Source: Tetragenococcus sp041859945 (GTDB lineage Bacteria > Bacillota > Bacilli > Lactobacillales > Enterococcaceae). From it: DNA of 32,742 nt. The position numbers and the translations under genes were made by a program. The notes under the pieces were generated by a model. That model did not search any database, was not told where the DNA came from, and saw nothing but the letters and a program-made list of their open reading frames with translations. Shown piece by piece: positions 29,771-32,742 of this stretch. How positions within the stretch are numbered: the first letter of the stretch is position 1; every line of letters starts with the position of its first letter. Where the stretch lies: contig JBFLGC010000028.1 of the NCBI GenBank assembly GCA_041859945.1, positions 1 through 32,742 on the forward strand. The letters are read 5' to 3'.

Positions 29771-29808
29771 AAAGCAAAAGCCATCCGATACTGGATGGCT
29801 TTTGCTTT
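29771..29808 (-). terminator. Terminator of the deoB-punA-deoD-adh operon
   Basis: A perfect 16-bp stem (AAAGCAAAAGCCATCC and its complement) with a 6-base loop, two bases after the dehydrogenase stop. The stem itself ends in T-rich sequence on both strands (GCTTTA), so it can act in either direction. Confidence 0.85.
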
Positions 29809-29810
29809 AT

Positions 29811-30995
29811 TTAAAATTTGATCGGTGTCATGCTAGCTTGATAGATCGTCCTAACATCTTCTTTTTGCAGTGGTACATAAGCATCAGTGGCGATTTTATT
29901 TTGTGAAACCGCACGTTGGGCCATTTCAGCAAATTTTTCGCTATCGATACCGATTTCTGGTAAGGTCATTGGGATATCACAAGTTAAGAAAAATTCATAT
30001 AATTTCTGAATGCCAGATCGCGCCGCTGTTTCAGGATCTGTTTCCGTCACGCCCCATACATTTCGGGCAAAGCGGGCAAATTTGGCAACATTCTTCTCAT
30101 TTAAAACATGTAACATCCAGCGTGGTGTCAAAATAGCGAGCCCGATACCATGTGTCACATCATAAAAAGCGCTGAGCTCATGTTCCATAGCATGGCAAGA
30201 CCAACAGCCCACTTTGCCAGAGCCGGTCAAGCCATTAAGTGCCCAAGTAGACGACCACATCAAGTTGGCCCGTGCTTCATAATCATCCGGCGTCTTCAAA
30301 GCAATCGGCAAATACTTGATAACAGTTTTCATGATACCTTCTGAAATGCCATCCTGGATCTCCGTGCCCGGTGTTCGATTAAAGTAAGTTTCCAGCAAAT
30401 GACTTAAGATATCGGCCGAGCCAGCCGCTGTTTGATAAGCCGGTACTGAAAACGTCAGCGACGGGTCCAAGAAGGATACTTTTGGTAATAAAGAATCCCC
30501 GTGAACACCCAATTTTTGTTGCGTCGTCAAATTGGAGATCACGCCCCCATTATTCATCTCGCTGCCGGTCGCAGCCAAAGTCAAAATCGTCACGATAGGT
30601 AACGCTGGCCCGTCATAGCTGCGTTTTTCCACAAAATCGGTCCACAGATCACCTGCCACATAAACACCGCCCGCGATTGCCTTGGAACAGTCGATCACAG
30701 ATCCGCCACCGACGGCTAAGATCACGTCGATCGCCTTCTTTTTACAAATGCTCACGCCAGTTTCGACGGTTTCGATCCGCGGATTAGGTGCTACGCCGGC
30801 AACTTCGCTCACGTGATTGCCATTTTTAGCAAATAAAGCTTGCAAACGATCGTAAAGACCGTTTTTCTTGATACTACCGCCGCCATAAACTAAGAGGACA
30901 TTTTTCCCAAAGCCATTCAATACGGCCGGTAATTCAGCTAATCTAGCTTTGCCGAAACGAATGTCCGTGGATACATGAAAATCAAAATTCTCCAT
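29811..30995 (-). CDS. Iron-containing alcohol dehydrogenase (YugJ/BdhA/YqhD type)
   Basis: A group III metal-dependent, NAD(P)H-linked alcohol/aldehyde oxidoreductase. I choose the ATG at 30995 (MENFDFHVSTDIRFGKARLA), 394 residues, with AGGAG eight bases before; a GTG at 31004 overlaps that site. The nucleotide motif GGGSVIDCSKAIA is at 96-108. Metal ligands Asp195, His199, His268 and His282 match the spacing of YqhD and YugJ. It starts 11 bases after deoD and ends the nucleoside-catabolism operon. It may reduce acetaldehyde from deoxyribose-5-phosphate cleavage, an inference from context only. Confidence 0.9.
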   Translation of the reverse strand: MENFDFHVSTDIRFGKARLAELPAVLNGFGKNVLLVYGGGSIKKNGLYDRLQALFAKNGNHVSEVAGVAPNPRIETVETGVSICKKKAIDVILAVGGGSVIDCSKAIAGGVYVAGDLWTDFVEKRSYDGPALPIVTILTLAATGSEMNNGGVISNLTTQQKLGVHGDSLLPKVSFLDPSLTFSVPAYQTAAGSADILSHLLETYFNRTPGTEIQDGISEGIMKTVIKYLPIALKTPDDYEARANLMWSSTWALNGLTGSGKVGCWSCHAMEHELSAFYDVTHGIGLAILTPRWMLHVLNEKNVAKFARFARNVWGVTETDPETAARSGIQKLYEFFLTCDIPMTLPEIGIDSEKFAEMAQRAVSQNKIATDAYVPLQKEDVRTIYQASMTPIKF

Positions 30996-31006
30996 AGCAG
31001 TCACTC

Positions 31007-31711
31007 CTATCTGATCGCTGTTTCTAAACCTACTTCGATCATATCATTAAAGGTTTTTTCGCGTTCTTCTGAAGTCGTTTCTTCTCCTGTCACCATATGA
31101 TCACTGACCGTGCAGATCGCCAAAGTTTGGACATGGAATTTAGCCCCTAAATAATAGAGCGCTGCTGCTTCCATTTCCACACCCATGACCCCAAGATCGG
31201 CTAATTTCCAAGTTTCAGTCATGTCATCTTTATAAAAAGTATCTTCTGACAAGATATTGCCGACATGGGTCACAAATCCTTTTTCTTGGGTAATATCGTA
31301 AGCTTTCTTCAACAAATCAAAATCAGCGATCGGCGCAAAATGGAAGAGATCAAAGTTTTTTTGGATCATCGCCGAGCTCGTCACTGCGCCTTGGGCTAAA
31401 ATCAGATCACGCACTTGGACATTTTCCGAGATCGCCCCACAAGTGCCGACACGGATCAATTTCTTCACGCCGTAGTCATTGATCAATTCATGAGCGTAGA
31501 TCGAGCAAGATGGCATGCCCATGCCTGTGCCTTGGACCGAGATCCGCTCCCCTTTATAAACACCAGTATAGCCTAACATACCACGGACTTCATTGTAACA
31601 GATTGGATCTTCTAAAAAAGTTTCAGCAATATATTTTGCGCGCAATGGGTCACCTGGAAGTAAGATCTTCTCAGCGATCTCACCTGCTTGTGCACCTATA
31701 TGTGTACTCAT
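31007..31711 (-). CDS. deoD: Purine nucleoside phosphorylase DeoD-type
   Basis: DeoD is the hexameric phosphorylase that splits (deoxy)purine nucleosides into base and (deoxy)ribose-1-phosphate. The 234-residue protein begins MSTHIGAQAGEIAEKILLPG. It contains the phosphate motif GDPLRAKYIAE (20-30), RVGTCGAI near 87-94 and the catalytic-Asp region CTVSDHMVTGEETTSEER near 200-217. It lies 15 bases after punA. Having both DeoD and PunA types is common in Firmicutes. Confidence 0.97.
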   Translation of the reverse strand: MSTHIGAQAGEIAEKILLPGDPLRAKYIAETFLEDPICYNEVRGMLGYTGVYKGERISVQGTGMGMPSCSIYAHELINDYGVKKLIRVGTCGAISENVQVRDLILAQGAVTSSAMIQKNFDLFHFAPIADFDLLKKAYDITQEKGFVTHVGNILSEDTFYKDDMTETWKLADLGVMGVEMEAAALYYLGAKFHVQTLAICTVSDHMVTGEETTSEEREKTFNDMIEVGLETAIR

Positions 31712-31726
31712 TTTATCCCTCTTTTC

Positions 31727-32542
31727 TTAAATTTCAGCCAATGTATTTTTGACTAGCAGCTTGAAGTCTTCTTTGACCCGTTCGGTTGTTGCCACAACTT
31801 CTGCATGATTCAAATTCGCTTGCATGCCAGCTGCTAGGTTGGTGATACACGAGATACCGAGCACCCGCAGGCCAGAGTGGACCGCCACGATCACTTCGGG
31901 TACTGTCGACATACCGACCGCATCGGCGCCAACTGTCCGGGCCAAGCGTACTTCCGCCGGGGTTTCATAAGTGGGTCCTGAAAAGGCCATGTAGACCCCT
32001 TCTTGCAAATGGATCCCTAAGCGTTCGGCGACCTCATAAGCAGTTTTTTGATACGATGCATCATAGGCATGACTCATATCTGGAAAACGTGGCCCTAACT
32101 CTTCTTCGTTGGGACCAATCAAAGGATTTTTCCCCATGTAATTGATTTGATCCGTGATAAGCATCAAGTCACCTGGTTGAAAGCTCAAATTGACGCCCCC
32201 GCAAGCATTGGTCACAACCAAAGAATGAACCCCTAAAGTGGCCATGACCCGCACTGGATAGGTCACTTTTTGCATCGAATAGCCTTCGTAATAGTGGAAA
32301 CGGCCTTGCATCGCCAATACCTTTTTACCTGAAAGTGTGCCATAAACCAATTGACCCGCATGACCGACGACAGTCGATTCGGGAAAATGAGGGATATCTT
32401 GATAAGCAATCACGGTTTTTTCTTCGATTTCTTCTGCTAATTCACCCAGACCGGAACCTAAAATAAGACCAAATTCGACCTTAGTGATGCCTTGACTGTG
32501 AATAAAAGCGACGGTTTCTGTTAATTTTTCCTGTAAAGTCAT
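31727..32542 (-). CDS. punA: Purine nucleoside phosphorylase I, inosine/guanosine-specific
   Basis: A trimeric PNP that cleaves inosine and guanosine and their deoxy forms. The 271-residue protein has the phosphate loop LILGSGLGELAEEIE near 26-40. The family signature follows, with GHAGQLVYG near 60-68, MQGRFHYYEGY near 78-88 and TNACGGVN near 112-119. The base-binding AVGMSTVPE is near 208-216. It has an AAAGGAG ribosome binding site and follows deoB across a small hairpin. Confidence 0.96.
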   Translation of the reverse strand: MTLQEKLTETVAFIHSQGITKVEFGLILGSGLGELAEEIEEKTVIAYQDIPHFPESTVVGHAGQLVYGTLSGKKVLAMQGRFHYYEGYSMQKVTYPVRVMATLGVHSLVVTNACGGVNLSFQPGDLMLITDQINYMGKNPLIGPNEEELGPRFPDMSHAYDASYQKTAYEVAERLGIHLQEGVYMAFSGPTYETPAEVRLARTVGADAVGMSTVPEVIVAVHSGLRVLGISCITNLAAGMQANLNHAEVVATTERVKEDFKLLVKNTLAEI

Positions 32543-32564
32543 AACTATTCTCCTTTACCCAAGA

Positions 32565-32591
32565 AAAACGACGGCCACAAAACATGACCGT
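32565..32591 (-). terminator. Attenuator-like hairpin between deoB and punA
   Basis: A 7-bp stem (ACGGTCA against TGGCCGT, one G-T pair) with a 7-base loop, followed on the minus strand by CGTTTTTC. It lies in the 65-base gap between deoB and punA. It is weak enough for readthrough and may lower expression of downstream genes or stabilise the upstream mRNA end. Confidence 0.45.
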
Positions 32592-32607
32592 GTTTTTCAT
32601 CTTATTA

Positions 32608-32742
32608 TTAGATGATACGATCTAAAAAGCTAAAGCCATTATTGGTCGCTGGTACTTCAAAGTTTTCTGCGATCGTGGTCGAAATATCAGCATAGTGGCC
32701 GACAGGCAAGGCCCCTTGTCCCATAAATTTCTTGCTAAAGAC
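32608..32742 (-). CDS. deoB: Phosphopentomutase, C-terminal 44 residues (cut by window edge)
   Basis: DeoB converts (deoxy)ribose-1-phosphate to the 5-phosphate. The frame is open from the window edge to a TAA at 32608 and reads FMGQGALPVGHYADISTTIA..., ending FSFLDRII. This matches the DeoB C-terminus (LPVGHxADIxxTVAxNF). Operon position before punA and deoD fits. The identification rests on a short fragment. Confidence 0.8.
   Translation of the reverse strand, partial: VFSKKFMGQGALPVGHYADISTTIAENFEVPATNNGFSFLDRII

Noticed and set aside
1..32742. CRISPR arrays, insertion sequences, tRNA and rRNA genes
   Set aside because: I looked for direct repeats with unique spacers, transposase genes with terminal repeats, and cloverleaf sequences; none was visible. 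The 42-bp arrays have no spacers.

Overview
The window is chromosomal DNA of a low-GC Gram-positive bacterium, most likely Enterococcus or a close relative in the Lactobacillales. The evidence is the S10/spc and str ribosomal operons with Firmicute-type proteins and strong AGGAGG-type ribosome binding sites, two ECF-transporter S components, a PTS permease, a 2,3-bisphosphoglycerate-dependent phosphoglycerate mutase, and deoB-punA-deoD nucleoside genes near gpmA and rpsL. The species cannot be fixed from sequence alone.

Layout. 1-6261 (minus): the distal part of the S10/spc operon in the order rpsJ-rplC-rplD-rplW-rplB-rpsS-rplV-rpsC-rplP-rpmC-rpsQ-rplN-rplX-rplE, with rplE cut by the window edge. 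A near-consensus promoter and a ~165-nt structured leader precede rpsJ. 6440-7056: non-coding DNA with a dispersed repeat and a 42-bp tandem array. 7057-10122: a vitamin B6 salvage locus (pyridoxal kinase, ECF S component and a small ORF) divergent from a MocR/PdxR-type regulator. 10253-12134: an orphan PTS EIIC with a small membrane protein, behind a promoter that carries a cre-like site. 12180-12629: an array of hairpins. 12630-17066 (minus): the str operon rpsL-rpsG-fusA-tuf. 17260-18090: a repeat-rich intergenic region with two more dispersed-repeat copies and a second 42-bp array. 18098-18775: rpiA. 18817-20618 (minus): folC-folT behind a THF riboswitch with an intrinsic terminator. 20823-23983 (minus): fhs-folD-fchA. 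24285-27046 (minus): two tandem GcvT/LigM-like proteins. 27217-28806 (plus): a divergent PucR/CdaR-type activator. 28925-29593: gpmA. 29811-32742 (minus): deoB(partial)-punA-deoD-Fe-alcohol dehydrogenase.

The most interesting part is 18.8-28.8 kb, where folate and one-carbon genes cluster. Two LigM-like, THF-dependent demethylase candidates sit beside a complete methylene-THF-to-formate branch: FolD, the separate cyclohydrolase FchA, and the ATP-forming synthetase Fhs. Folate polyglutamylation (FolC) and uptake (FolT) follow under folate-sensing control. The FolD carries Leu and Phe where bifunctional FolDs have the catalytic Lys and Gln, which may explain the dedicated FchA. I infer a catabolic pathway that moves methyl groups onto THF and oxidises them to formate with ATP gain. 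It would be controlled by a dedicated PucR-type regulator and probably by catabolite repression. A methylene-THF reductase (MetF), needed if the product is methyl-THF, is not in the window.

The two S components (B6 type and FolT) would share the EcfA/A'/T energising module. In Firmicutes that module usually lies at the distal end of the ribosomal superoperon, which would be beyond the left edge of this window.
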